A stretch of 39,830 nucleotides of DNA from Bacillota bacterium (GTDB lineage Bacteria; Bacillota; Clostridia; Saccharofermentanales; Fastidiosipilaceae), in assembly GCA_030057555.1 (NCBI GenBank), contig JASGUU010000037.1, positions 1-39,830 on the forward strand, written 5' to 3'. Both the position numbers and the translations under genes were made by a program. This document shows positions 24,351 to 31,701 of this stretch, in pieces. How positions within the stretch are numbered: the stretch's first letter is position 1; the number at the start of each line of letters is the position of its first letter. The notes under the pieces are model-generated. The model did no database searches, was not told the origin of the DNA, and saw nothing but the letters and a program-made list of their open reading frames with translations.

Positions 24351-26336
24351 TCAGCTGCCGTCCGGGTCGGCAAGCCAGGCGGCGGGATCGGCATCCGAGG
24401 GCAGGCTGAGCCCGGCCCGCGGCGACAGCGAGAGCGGACCTGCCGCCGCCCCGTCAGGCAGACAGGAGCGCTTGAACTGCTGGCGGATGAAGCGGCTGAC
24501 GCAGACCTCGAGCCAGCGGGCAAGGACGGCGGGCGGGTATTCGGGGCGGTCGCGGAAGGCGGCGGCGGCCAGCTGCAGGATGCGCCGGGGCTCCATCTGC
24601 TCCCACAGCAGATGGTAGAGGAAGAAGTCATGCAGCTCGTAGGGACCGAGCTGATCCTCGGTTACCTGACCAATCCCACCGTCAGCGTCCGGCGGCAGCA
24701 GCTCGGGGCTGACCGGGGTGGCGAGGATGTCGCGGAGGAGGCGGGGGACGGGGCCGGCTTTGTATAGCTCGGCCAGCCGTTCGATCATGGCGCGCATCAG
24801 GGTCTTCGGCACCGTGGCATTGACGCCGTACATGCTCATGTGATCGCCGTTATAGGTGCACCAGCCGAGGGCCAGCTCGCTGAAGTCGCCGGTACCGACG
24901 ACGAGTCCGCCCGTCTGGTTCGCGATGTCCATCAGGATCTGGGTGCGCTCACGGGCCTGGGAGTTCTCATAGGTGACGTCGTGTACCTCGGGATCGTGGC
25001 CGATATCGGCAAAGTGCTGCGCCACGGCCGCCGCGATCGGGATCTCGCGGATCGTGCAGCCGAGCGCCTCCATGAGAGCAAGCGCATTCTGGTGTGTACC
25101 GGTCGTGGTGCCGTAGCCGGGCATGGTGATGCCGTGGACGAAGCCGGGCGGCTCGCCAAGAATTTCGGCCGCGCGGACCGCAACGAGCAGGGCGAGGGTG
25201 GAGTCGAGGCCGCCGGAGACGCCGAGGACGGCGGCGCGGGCGCCAGTGTGGCGGAGACGGGCGGCGAGCGCGTGGGCCTGGACGGCGAAGATCTCGTCGC
25301 AGCGGACCGCGGGGTCGGCGGGAACGAAGGGGCTGGCATTCAGCGGGCGGCGGAGCTCCTGCCAGCGGACCGGCCGGGCGCTGCCGGCAATCCGGGTGAG
25401 GGGCATCTCGGTGCCGGTGAAGTGGCGGTCGCGGCGGCGGGCGCTCCGGAGCCGGGCGAGGTCGACATCAGCCAGGATCAGGGAGTCGCAGCCGCCGGCC
25501 CAGGCGGCGGAGGCGGCGAGTGTGTCGCCATCCTCGACAATCATGTTGAGGCCATTCCAGGCAAAGTCCGTCACCGACTCCCCCGGTCCCGCATTGGCAT
25601 GGACAACCGCGGCATGGAGGCGCTCCGAGAGTCCGGTGATGTGCCGGCGGCGGGCCTCGTCGCGGCCGGCCCCGGCAGGACTGGCGGCGAGATGGCAGAG
25701 GACCCGGGCACCGGCTGTCGCCGCGGCTGCCATGGGTGGGCAGGGGCCGTCGGCATCGGCGCCGATCGTGAGGGCGAAGCGGAGTTCATCAGGGCTGTCG
25801 GGCAGGGGGAGGGCGAAGATCTGGGCGCCGACGGGAAGCTGCAGGCCGGCGATCTCGAGCACGGTGCGAATGCCGCGGCCGCCCGCGAAGACGAGGCGGT
25901 GCCGTGGGGCGATCTGTTCCTGGAGGGTGGCGCCCGGCAGGCAGCCGTTCCGGATGACGACGGCGGCGTTGTAGAGTTCTGCCCCCAGAGCGAGCGGCAG
26001 TCCGACCACGAGGCCAAGTTCCGGCCAGCCGGTGGAAGCGGCGACGAGGTCGGCCAGAGCGGCCAGAACCGCCTCTTCGTGGGCCAGCTGGTGGTAGAGA
26101 TCGCCGAGTGTGGAGCCGGTCAGGCTGAGCTCGGGCGTGACGAGGAGGCTCACGCCTGCTGCAGCCGCCCGGGCGGCGAGGGCGGCGATCTCACGGGCGT
26201 TGGCGCGCGGATCGCCAAGCTTGAGTGCCGGCGTGGCGGCCGCGACACGCAGCATGGCCGGGATTACATCCGGCAGCTGCCAGACAGGGGCCGTCGTGTC
26301 CGGGGTTTTGGGTTTGGGCTCGTTTGCTTCGCTCAT
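24351..26336 (-). CDS. nadE: NAD+ synthetase with degenerate glutaminase domain
   Basis: 661 residues: a nitrilase-type domain (about 28-325) followed by the ATP-pyrophosphatase synthetase domain. The synthetase half is intact: SGGLDS at 374-379, YENSQARERTQILMDIANQ, and GTGDFSELALGW then TYNGDHMSMYGVNATVPKTL. The glutaminase half keeps Glu69 (VTPELSLTG). The region that normally reads ICEDLW reads IGADAD (191-196), so the catalytic Cys is replaced, and the usual catalytic Lys segment reads LQEQIAPRHR. It should therefore make NAD from deamido-NAD and free ammonia. GAGGAGG precedes ATG 26336. It may head a minus-strand unit with phnX. Confidence 0.9.
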   Translation of the reverse strand: MSEANEPKPKTPDTTAPVWQLPDVIPAMLRVAAATPALKLGDPRANAREIAALAARAAAAGVSLLVTPELSLTGSTLGDLYHQLAHEEAVLAALADLVAASTGWPELGLVVGLPLALGAELYNAAVVIRNGCLPGATLQEQIAPRHRLVFAGGRGIRTVLEIAGLQLPVGAQIFALPLPDSPDELRFALTIGADADGPCPPMAAAATAGARVLCHLAASPAGAGRDEARRRHITGLSERLHAAVVHANAGPGESVTDFAWNGLNMIVEDGDTLAASAAWAGGCDSLILADVDLARLRSARRRDRHFTGTEMPLTRIAGSARPVRWQELRRPLNASPFVPADPAVRCDEIFAVQAHALAARLRHTGARAAVLGVSGGLDSTLALLVAVRAAEILGEPPGFVHGITMPGYGTTTGTHQNALALMEALGCTIREIPIAAAVAQHFADIGHDPEVHDVTYENSQARERTQILMDIANQTGGLVVGTGDFSELALGWCTYNGDHMSMYGVNATVPKTLMRAMIERLAELYKAGPVPRLLRDILATPVSPELLPPDADGGIGQVTEDQLGPYELHDFFLYHLLWEQMEPRRILQLAAAAFRDRPEYPPAVLARWLEVCVSRFIRQQFKRSCLPDGAAAGPLSLSPRAGLSLPSDADPAAWLADPDGS

Positions 26337-26841
26337 GGCCGGGCCTCCTCACTGCGCCTTCTGCGCGTGTGTACCCAGTATAACGGTCGGGACGGCTGCG
26401 CAGCCCGCCGCGGCCGGGTCGATGCCGCTCTTTGCAATCTGGGTAGATTATGCAGTGTGCAAAAATTCAACCTGAGCGCGTTCGCGCTGCGCACAGGTCG
26501 AGTTTTGGCACAAAATTCAGCCCGAGTGGCGATTTATGGCTCAAATATACAAGCTGTACACAGGCAGCCGTGTCCGAAGTCGTTTTTTTGCTCAGCACCC
26601 CTTTATGCACTCGGTCGGCAAAGGCAGAACCGGACGCCCGGCCTGCTTCCGCCCTGTTTTGCCTGACCTCCACTGCGGTCTGTGGCTCTGCACGGCTCTT
26701 TGGTCTCTGATAACGGTCAGCTCATCCATTTCTGCTTTAATGGTTCCAGATTCCGGGCCACCGGTTCACGAACGGACGGCAGCCCGGCTGTCGCCATCCG
26801 GCTGCTGCGCCGGGCAGGGCGATTCATATGGGGGTGATGAG
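26337..26841. other. Divergent intergenic region with a 161-bp repeat
   Basis: Between nadE (minus) and the TIM-barrel gene (plus). It contains palindrome-rich repeat copy B (26449-26609). No reliable promoter could be picked for either gene. Open frames running through it have no ribosome site. Confidence 0.55.
26449..26609. repeat. Palindrome-rich intergenic repeat (copy B)
   Basis: A full-length homologue of 12462-12610. Its left half folds as a long hairpin: GTGTGCAAAAATTCAACCTG (from 26455) pairs imperfectly with CAGGTCGAGTTTTGGCAC (ending 26511) around AGCGC-GTTC-GCGCT. The right end TTTTTTTGCTC repeats the end motif inverted. It starts with TATGCAGTG and ends with CTTTATGCA, as copy A does. 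Confidence 0.7.
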
Positions 26842-27798
26842 ATGAAAATCCTGACATCGACAGGCGATCTGGAGTTCTATGCGGCGAAGCCGGCCGACCT
26901 GATCCGTCTCTTCGGACGCACGTCCTTCCGGCATCTGGATTACAACTTCTATTACTACGGATCCGCGGGCCACGTCTTCACCCTTGAGGACGACAGCCTT
27001 TGGAAACGTGAGATGGAGGCGGTCCTTGAAGTGGCCGGAGAACTCGGCATCTCATTCCATCAGGCCCATGCGCCCGACGGCTTCTGCTTCGGCTCCCGGG
27101 AGGAGAGGGAGCGCCTGCTGCTGTCAACCGAGCGCTCGATCCGGGCCTGCGCCATGCTGGGGATCGACAGGATGACGGTGCATGCGCATTCTTTGCCTGT
27201 CTCCAGAGAACAGCCCGGCGGCGGCAGGGAGGATTTCTTCAAAGCGAACAGGGAGTATTTCGCGTCTTTGCTGCCGCTGGCGGCTGACTGCGGTGTCTAC
27301 CTGATGGTGGAGAACAGTTCCCCCAGGCATGCGCCCGACTATTATCTCTTCGATGGCCGGGACATGACGGATTTTCTCGCATATGTGAATCATCCGTATC
27401 TGAAGATCTGCTGGGATACAGGGCATGCCAACGAGAGCGATATCGACCAGTACAGGGCCATTCTGGAGATGGGAAGCGAGCTTTACGGCCTGCATGTTCA
27501 GGATAATTTCGGGGATGCCGACTCGCACCTGATGCCCATGATGGGGATCACGAACTTCTCCGCCGTCATCCAGGGCCTGCTGGATATCGATTACCGTCAT
27601 GACTTCGCCCTCGAGGGCATGAATGGCCTGCGGGGTGCCGGCAGGTGGCCGCACTTCCGCCGCAGCTTCGTCCATAACGGGACAGAGGACAGGCGCCTGC
27701 TCAACCCCTCACTGGAGCTGAAGATCTCCTATGTCAATCTGATGTACGACACGGCCCGCTGGATGCTCGAAACATATGGGATCGAGGTCGAGCGCTAG
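26842..27798 (+). CDS. Sugar phosphate isomerase/epimerase (TIM barrel)
   Basis: A 318-residue xylose-isomerase-like TIM barrel. Metal-site elements are visible: FHQAHAPDG, RMTVHAHSLPV, YLMVENSS, KICWDTGHANESD, GLHVQDNFGDADSHL and FALEGMNG. GGGGGTGA (26830-26837) precedes ATG 26842; longer frames upstream run through the repeat element. It stands alone between nadE and dusB, and its stop overlaps the stop of the convergent dusB gene at CTAG. It differs from the epimerase at 18696 by extra C-terminal helices. Substrate unknown. Confidence 0.87.
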   Translation: MKILTSTGDLEFYAAKPADLIRLFGRTSFRHLDYNFYYYGSAGHVFTLEDDSLWKREMEAVLEVAGELGISFHQAHAPDGFCFGSREERERLLLSTERSIRACAMLGIDRMTVHAHSLPVSREQPGGGREDFFKANREYFASLLPLAADCGVYLMVENSSPRHAPDYYLFDGRDMTDFLAYVNHPYLKICWDTGHANESDIDQYRAILEMGSELYGLHVQDNFGDADSHLMPMMGITNFSAVIQGLLDIDYRHDFALEGMNGLRGAGRWPHFRRSFVHNGTEDRRLLNPSLELKISYVNLMYDTARWMLETYGIEVER

Positions 27799-28811
27799 CG
27801 GCGGGGGACTGTTTCGGGCTGCTGATCCGGCTGCTCCGTGGCGGCAAGCGCCGCGAGCAGCGCCTCGACATCGGACAGCGTCGTGAGCGTGGTCGTCTGG
27901 CGGCGCAGGCGGCTCGCCCCGGTGAAGCCGCGCAGGTAGGGCTGCAGCTCGGCGCGCAGCTCGCGGCAGCCCTGTTCCTCGCCCAGCAGGCGCACCGTGC
28001 CCTCCGCGTGTTCGCGCATGACGGCGATGCGCTCGTCAAGCGCCACGGTCTCGGTGAAATCGCGGAAGATCCAGGGCCGTCCGAGCGCCGCCCGCCCGAT
28101 CATGAGGGCCGGGGCCCCCGTCTGCCGGTACATGTCGGCGGCGGAGGCGGCGGAATCGACATCGCCGTTTGCGATCATGACGACGTGCGGATGGCTCTTT
28201 GCCAGAGCACTCACGATCCGCCCGATCGCCGCCCGGTCCGCGGTCCCACTGTAGTACTGTTCTCTGGTCCTGCCGTGCACCGTGAGCGCCTGGACCCCGC
28301 CGTCGGCGAGGCGCCGCGCGACCTCGAGCCCCTGCTCCCCACCGGCCTCGAAACCGATGCGCAGCTTCGCCGTCAGCGGCTTCCCCGTCCCGGCGAGCGC
28401 CCCTGCCGCCGCCCGGGCAATCGCTTCCGCCCGCGGCGGATCCAGCAGCAGAGCGGCCCCGGCTCCGCTCCGCACCACCTTGGGCACGGGACAGCCGAGA
28501 TTCAGGTCGATAGCGTCAAACTGCGCCATCCCGGGATCGTCGAGCAGGATGCGGATCGCCCCGGCAAAGTCCGCCGGCTCGCTTCCGAAGAGCTGCAGCG
28601 CCACCGGGTGCTCGTCCGGGGCCATCGCGAGGTAGCGGTAGTTGCGGCCGATTCCCTGGCGCACGATGCCGCGGGCGGAGACCAGCTCGCTGACTACGAG
28701 GCCGGCGCCGTAGCGCCGGGCGATGCGGCGATAGGCGGGGGTGGAGCCGCCGGCAATCGGTGCAAACAGCAGCCGGGAGTCAAGCTCGAGAGAGCCGATG
28801 CGCAGTGCCAA
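27795..28811 (-). CDS. dusB: tRNA-dihydrouridine synthase (DusB-like)
   Basis: A 338-residue FMN enzyme reducing uridine in the tRNA D-loop. It has an N-terminal FMN barrel (LLFAPIAGGSTPAYRRIARR), VALQLFGSEP, the catalytic NLGCPVPKVVRSGAGAALL with Cys107, the tRNA/FMN segment LTVHGRTREQYYSG, then MIANGDVDS and MIGRAALGRPWIF. The start is TTG 28811, with GAGG overlapping the stop of the upstream hydrolase gene, so translation is probably coupled. The C-terminal 70 residues are more variable and Leu/Arg-rich. Firm family call; the exact Dus subtype is inferred. Confidence 0.92.
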   Translation of the reverse strand: MALRIGSLELDSRLLFAPIAGGSTPAYRRIARRYGAGLVVSELVSARGIVRQGIGRNYRYLAMAPDEHPVALQLFGSEPADFAGAIRILLDDPGMAQFDAIDLNLGCPVPKVVRSGAGAALLLDPPRAEAIARAAAGALAGTGKPLTAKLRIGFEAGGEQGLEVARRLADGGVQALTVHGRTREQYYSGTADRAAIGRIVSALAKSHPHVVMIANGDVDSAASAADMYRQTGAPALMIGRAALGRPWIFRDFTETVALDERIAVMREHAEGTVRLLGEEQGCRELRAELQPYLRGFTGASRLRRQTTTLTTLSDVEALLAALAATEQPDQQPETVPRR

Positions 28812-28821
28812 AGGAGGGGCC

Positions 28822-29814
28822 TCAGGCGCGGCGTGTTCCGCGCGGCAGATCGAGTGTGGTTTCGGAATTCGCCAGCGGCTGTCCGTCGCACCAGCGCAGA
28901 ATGTCGTCGATGACCTCGTCGCGGCAGTATTCGTTCAGCAGTTCGTGGCGCGCTTCCGGATAGAACTTTAGCGTCATTGAACGCAGACCCGCTGTCCGGT
29001 AGCTCTCCCAGACCCGCCTGACGCCCGTGGTATAGTCGCCGACCGGATCCTCGCTGCCCGCCACCAGGAGCAGCGGCAGATGCTTCGGAATGCGTTCGAT
29101 GTTGGCAGGCCGCTGGATGAAGCGCAGCGTCGTGAACAGCATGTCATAGGCATTCAGGCGGAAGCGGTGTCCCGTCAGCGGATCGGAGCGGAAGGCGTCG
29201 ACCTCTGCCGGATCGCGGCTCAGCCAGTCGGAGGAGGTCCGCGGCCGCTCGATGCGGCGGTTGTAGTTGCCGGTGGTCAGGCGGTCCATCAGCGGGCTGT
29301 CGTAATGATCGCTGTGGACGAGGCGCATGAGCTGCAGCAGAAGGCTGCCGCCCGCGAGCGCCAGACGGTCGGGTTCGCCCGTCCCCATGATGATGGCTCC
29401 GGCGAGTCCCTCGCCATGCTCCATCAGATAGCGCCGCAGCAGGAAGGAACCCATGCTGTGGCCGAGTATGAACAGGGGCAGCTCCGGCCAGGCGGTTTCC
29501 ATCTCGCCGCGCAGGTGATGGATGTCACGGATGATGTGGAATGAGGCGTCACCCGGACCGGTGTCGCCGAACTCGCCGGCGTTGGCGACGCTGTGTCCGT
29601 GTCCCAGATGATCCTCGCCGAACACGATGAAGCCCTGCCGGACCATATCCTCGGCGAAGCGACCATAGCGGCCGACGTGCTCGCCTTTGCCATGAATAAT
29701 CTGCAGCAGGGCACGAGGGCGGCCGGCGCTAGGCTCCGGTTGCCAGATACGGCAGTGAATGCGATGTATGCCGTTGGCCGAAAGCATCGGCTGGTCACGC
29801 ACGAGGATGGCCAT
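28822..29814 (-). CDS. Alpha/beta hydrolase, monoacylglycerol lipase-like
   Basis: A 330-residue serine hydrolase of the Hydrolase_4 group. The oxyanion-hole segment is LLQIIHGKGEHVGRY, the nucleophile elbow is GHSMGS (Ser120), the acid is in VAGSEDPVGDY and the His is in YPEARHELLNEY. Homologues cleave monoacylglycerols or lysophospholipids in the cytoplasm. There is no ribosome site before any candidate start. I chose ATG 29814 because an extended -10 (TGCTAAAAT) lies five bases upstream, suggesting a leaderless message; ATG 29829 is the longer alternative. It ends 10 bp before dusB, with which it forms an operon. Confidence 0.85.
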   Translation of the reverse strand: MAILVRDQPMLSANGIHRIHCRIWQPEPSAGRPRALLQIIHGKGEHVGRYGRFAEDMVRQGFIVFGEDHLGHGHSVANAGEFGDTGPGDASFHIIRDIHHLRGEMETAWPELPLFILGHSMGSFLLRRYLMEHGEGLAGAIIMGTGEPDRLALAGGSLLLQLMRLVHSDHYDSPLMDRLTTGNYNRRIERPRTSSDWLSRDPAEVDAFRSDPLTGHRFRLNAYDMLFTTLRFIQRPANIERIPKHLPLLLVAGSEDPVGDYTTGVRRVWESYRTAGLRSMTLKFYPEARHELLNEYCRDEVIDDILRWCDGQPLANSETTLDLPRGTRRA

Positions 29815-29819
29815 AACAA

Positions 29820-29828
29820 ATTTTAGCA
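29820..29828 (-). promoter_or_regulatory. Extended -10 directly before the hydrolase ATG
   Basis: The minus strand reads TGCTAAAAT with five bases before ATG 29814. The hexamer TAAAAT matches 5 of 6 and has the TGn extension. The start site would coincide with, or nearly with, the ATG. Confidence 0.45.
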
Positions 29829-29879
29829 TATGCGGCCCGCAGCGGGCGGGTACAGGGATCTTGCAGGGGTGGCCTGTTT

Positions 29880-30692
29880 TCAGCGCGTCCTGCGGCTCTC
29901 ATAGAGGAAGTCCGGATCGAAGTCGTGGGGCTCGCTGGGCCGTTCGCCGACCGCTTCGCAGGAGAGAATGAAGTCAAATTTCTCGAGCAGCGAGACCAGC
30001 TGGTCCGCTGCAATGCGGCGATTGGCACTGCCGCGCTGACGGATCTCAACCAGGGAGCTGGTGTGCAGCTCGCCGTCCACCTTTTGCTGTGCCAGCAGGC
30101 GATGGGTCGCGATGAGGTGGCGGTTGCTGGTCAGAATCGCCTCGATTTCGGAGAGCCGCTTGAAGTCACCGATATAGTTCACCCTCAGCTGGATAATGAC
30201 GTGTCGCTGAATCGTGAAACGCTCGAAGAGACGGACCAGGCGCAGAGCTGCGAGAATGGTCAGGGTCACGGCGATGGCCTCGAAGGCAAAGCCCGCCCCA
30301 ATCGCCACCCCGATGCAGGCGACCGCCCAGAGCGTCGCCGCCGTAGTCAGGCCGTGGATGTTGCCGCGGCTTTTGAGAATCGTGCCGGCACCGAGAAAGC
30401 CGATGCCGCTGACCACCTGGGCGGCGAGGCGGGTGGCATCGACGGAGCGTCCGGCGAGGGCGGCATGGTCGGCGAAGCGTACCCCCGTTGCCATGACCAG
30501 CATCGAGGCGAGGCAGACGATCATGTGGGTGCGCAGGCCGGCCGGGCGGTTCTTCAGTTCGCGTTCGAAGCCGATGACAAAGGAGCAGGCGAGCGCCACC
30601 AGCAGCTGGATCAGCAGAGCGTCGGCGCCGGAACTGAGCGGGCCGATCAGCAGACGGAGCGGACTTTGCAGCATGAAAAATGAAAGAAGCAT
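29880..30692 (-). CDS. MgtC/SapB family membrane protein
   Basis: A 270-residue polytopic protein. The N-terminal membrane domain carries the conserved segments FVIGFERELKNRPAGLRTHMIV and VVSGIGFLGAGTILKSRGNIHGLTTAATLWA. About residues 165-255 form a soluble ACT-like C-terminal domain. Family members are linked to Mg2+ stress, acid tolerance and modulation of membrane ATPase, not to Mg2+ transport itself. GAGGAGG five to six bases upstream fixes ATG 30692; an ATG at 30716 has no site. It is transcribed away from the hsp20 gene, sharing a 358-bp region full of repeats. Confidence 0.92.
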   Translation of the reverse strand: MLLSFFMLQSPLRLLIGPLSSGADALLIQLLVALACSFVIGFERELKNRPAGLRTHMIVCLASMLVMATGVRFADHAALAGRSVDATRLAAQVVSGIGFLGAGTILKSRGNIHGLTTAATLWAVACIGVAIGAGFAFEAIAVTLTILAALRLVRLFERFTIQRHVIIQLRVNYIGDFKRLSEIEAILTSNRHLIATHRLLAQQKVDGELHTSSLVEIRQRGSANRRIAADQLVSLLEKFDFILSCEAVGERPSEPHDFDPDFLYESRRTR

Positions 30693-30754
30693 GGCTACCT
30701 CCTCGCGGAGAGGCACCTATATTTTAGCCGATGGAGCAGGCAAGAAGAGAGGAT

Positions 30755-30907
30755 GGTCAAGATCGAGAGTTATCCAAAAGGGAATTTGGATTACTCGCCA
30801 TCTTGACCATCAGGGGGCTGTTTCTGGTCAAGATCGAGACTTATCCAAAAGGATATTTGGATTACTCCTCATCCTGACCATCGGGGGCCTGTTTCTGGTC
30901 AAGATCC
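30755..30907. repeat. 71-bp tandem palindromic repeat
   Basis: Two complete units (30755-30825 and 30826-30896) and the first 11 bp of a third (30897-30907). Each unit is a nested palindrome: GGTCAAGAT ... ATCCAAA ... TTTGGAT ... ATCTTGACC (ATCCTGACC in unit 2), followed by a G-rich stretch and CTGTTTCT. The units are about 90% identical, so the duplication is fairly recent. Confidence 0.88.
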
Positions 30908-30977
30908 CGTCTGGACCCTGCCTTTTGGGTCAGTCTGGCCACTTGGAGTGAAGAATTTACAGTTCGTTCACAGCTAA

Positions 30978-31029
30978 TGTCAAATAAGGTCAAACTAGCC
31001 TGCTATGATGAATGTCAAGAAAGGTCAAA
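30978..31029 (+). promoter_or_regulatory. hsp20 promoter with two CtsR-type boxes
   Basis: Box 1 is TGTCAAA-TAA-GGTCAAA (30978-30994) and box 2 is TGTCAAG-AAA-GGTCAAA (31013-31029). Both fit the heptad direct repeat RGTCAAA-NAN-RGTCAAA of the CtsR repressor with one or two deviations. They flank an extended -10, TGCTATGAT (31001-31009). Heat- or protein-stress-relieved repression of hsp20 is expected. The remainder of 30693-31050 is the 71-bp repeat block. Confidence 0.75.
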
Positions 31030-31050
31030 TACAGAAAGGGAGGACAGAAT

Positions 31051-31503
31051 ATGTTTGATTTAGTACCGTTTGGACGTCAGGAGCGCAATCTTTGGAATCG
31101 TGTCATGCAGGAGCCTTTCCGCATGATGAACAGTTTCTGGACGGACAGCAGCTCGATGTGCACCGATATTGAGGACCGCGGCGACCACTTCCTGCTGCAG
31201 GCAGAGATGCCCGGCATCGCGAAGGAGGATATCCGCATCGATATCGAGGGCGACCGTCTGCGCCTCCAGGCCGAGTCGAAGCAGGAGAAGGATGACGAGC
31301 AGCGCAATTATGTCTACCGCGAGCGCCGCTACTATCGCTATGACCGCAGCTACAACATCCGCGGCATCGATCAGGACGGCATCCACGCGAAACTCGTGAA
31401 CGGCGTGCTTGAGCTGACCCTGCCGAAGCAGAAGGAGCCGGAGACGAAGACGCGCAGCATCGCCGTGCAGACCGAGGACGAAGGCGAATCCGCCGACGCC
31501 TGA
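31051..31503 (+). CDS. Hsp20/alpha-crystallin small heat-shock protein
   Basis: A 150-residue ATP-independent holdase. The N-terminal segment (MFDLVPFGRQERNLW) precedes the alpha-crystallin domain: TDIEDRGDHFLLQAEMPGIAKEDIRID, RRYYRYDRSYNIRGID, GIHAKLVNGVLELTLPK. The GVLEL strand and an E-P-rich tail are normal for the family. GGGAGG precedes ATG 31051 by about 8 nt; an upstream in-frame ATG at 31012 lies inside a CtsR-type box and has no site. Two CtsR-type boxes at the promoter indicate stress regulation. A terminator follows. Confidence 0.95.
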   Translation: MFDLVPFGRQERNLWNRVMQEPFRMMNSFWTDSSSMCTDIEDRGDHFLLQAEMPGIAKEDIRIDIEGDRLRLQAESKQEKDDEQRNYVYRERRYYRYDRSYNIRGIDQDGIHAKLVNGVLELTLPKQKEPETKTRSIAVQTEDEGESADA

Positions 31504-31566
31504 CCGGCAGCCCTGAACACGAAGCCCGCGCGTCGGCGTCGGTAGACGCGCCAGCCATGTCCCGCC

Positions 31567-31601
31567 GCCCGTTTGCGAAACGCCCGCAGACGGGCATTTT
31601 T
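31567..31601 (+). terminator. Rho-independent terminator after hsp20
   Basis: GCCCGTTTGCG (31567-31577) / CGCAGACGGGC (31585-31595), 11 pairs with one G-U, 7-nt loop, then ATTTTT. Another hairpin GCGCGTC/GACGCGC (31528-31551) precedes it. Confidence 0.85.
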
Positions 31602-31629
31602 CTGCCTGCTTTCTGTATAGTTCGTATAG

Positions 31630-31635
31630 TATAAT
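31630..31635 (+). promoter_or_regulatory. Consensus -10 for the EF-G paralogue gene
   Basis: A perfect TATAAT lies 67 bp upstream of ATG 31702, in a short AT-rich patch. The -35 region is poor (TGCTTT at 17 bp). Confidence 0.55.
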
Positions 31636-31701
31636 TAAAAGACGGCAGTCAGAAAGCCCGCGGTTTTAGCGTTCCGCAATTTCAGTTTCAGGAGGCAGGG
31701 A

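Noticed and set aside
24840-26666. A 608-codon plus-strand open frame opposite nadE
   Set aside because: Antisense to conserved NAD synthetase sequence; composition is Gly/Ala/Glu-rich without motifs or a ribosome site.
30755-30907. A CRISPR array
   Set aside because: The 71-bp units are continuous tandem repeats with no variable spacers and no cas genes nearby.
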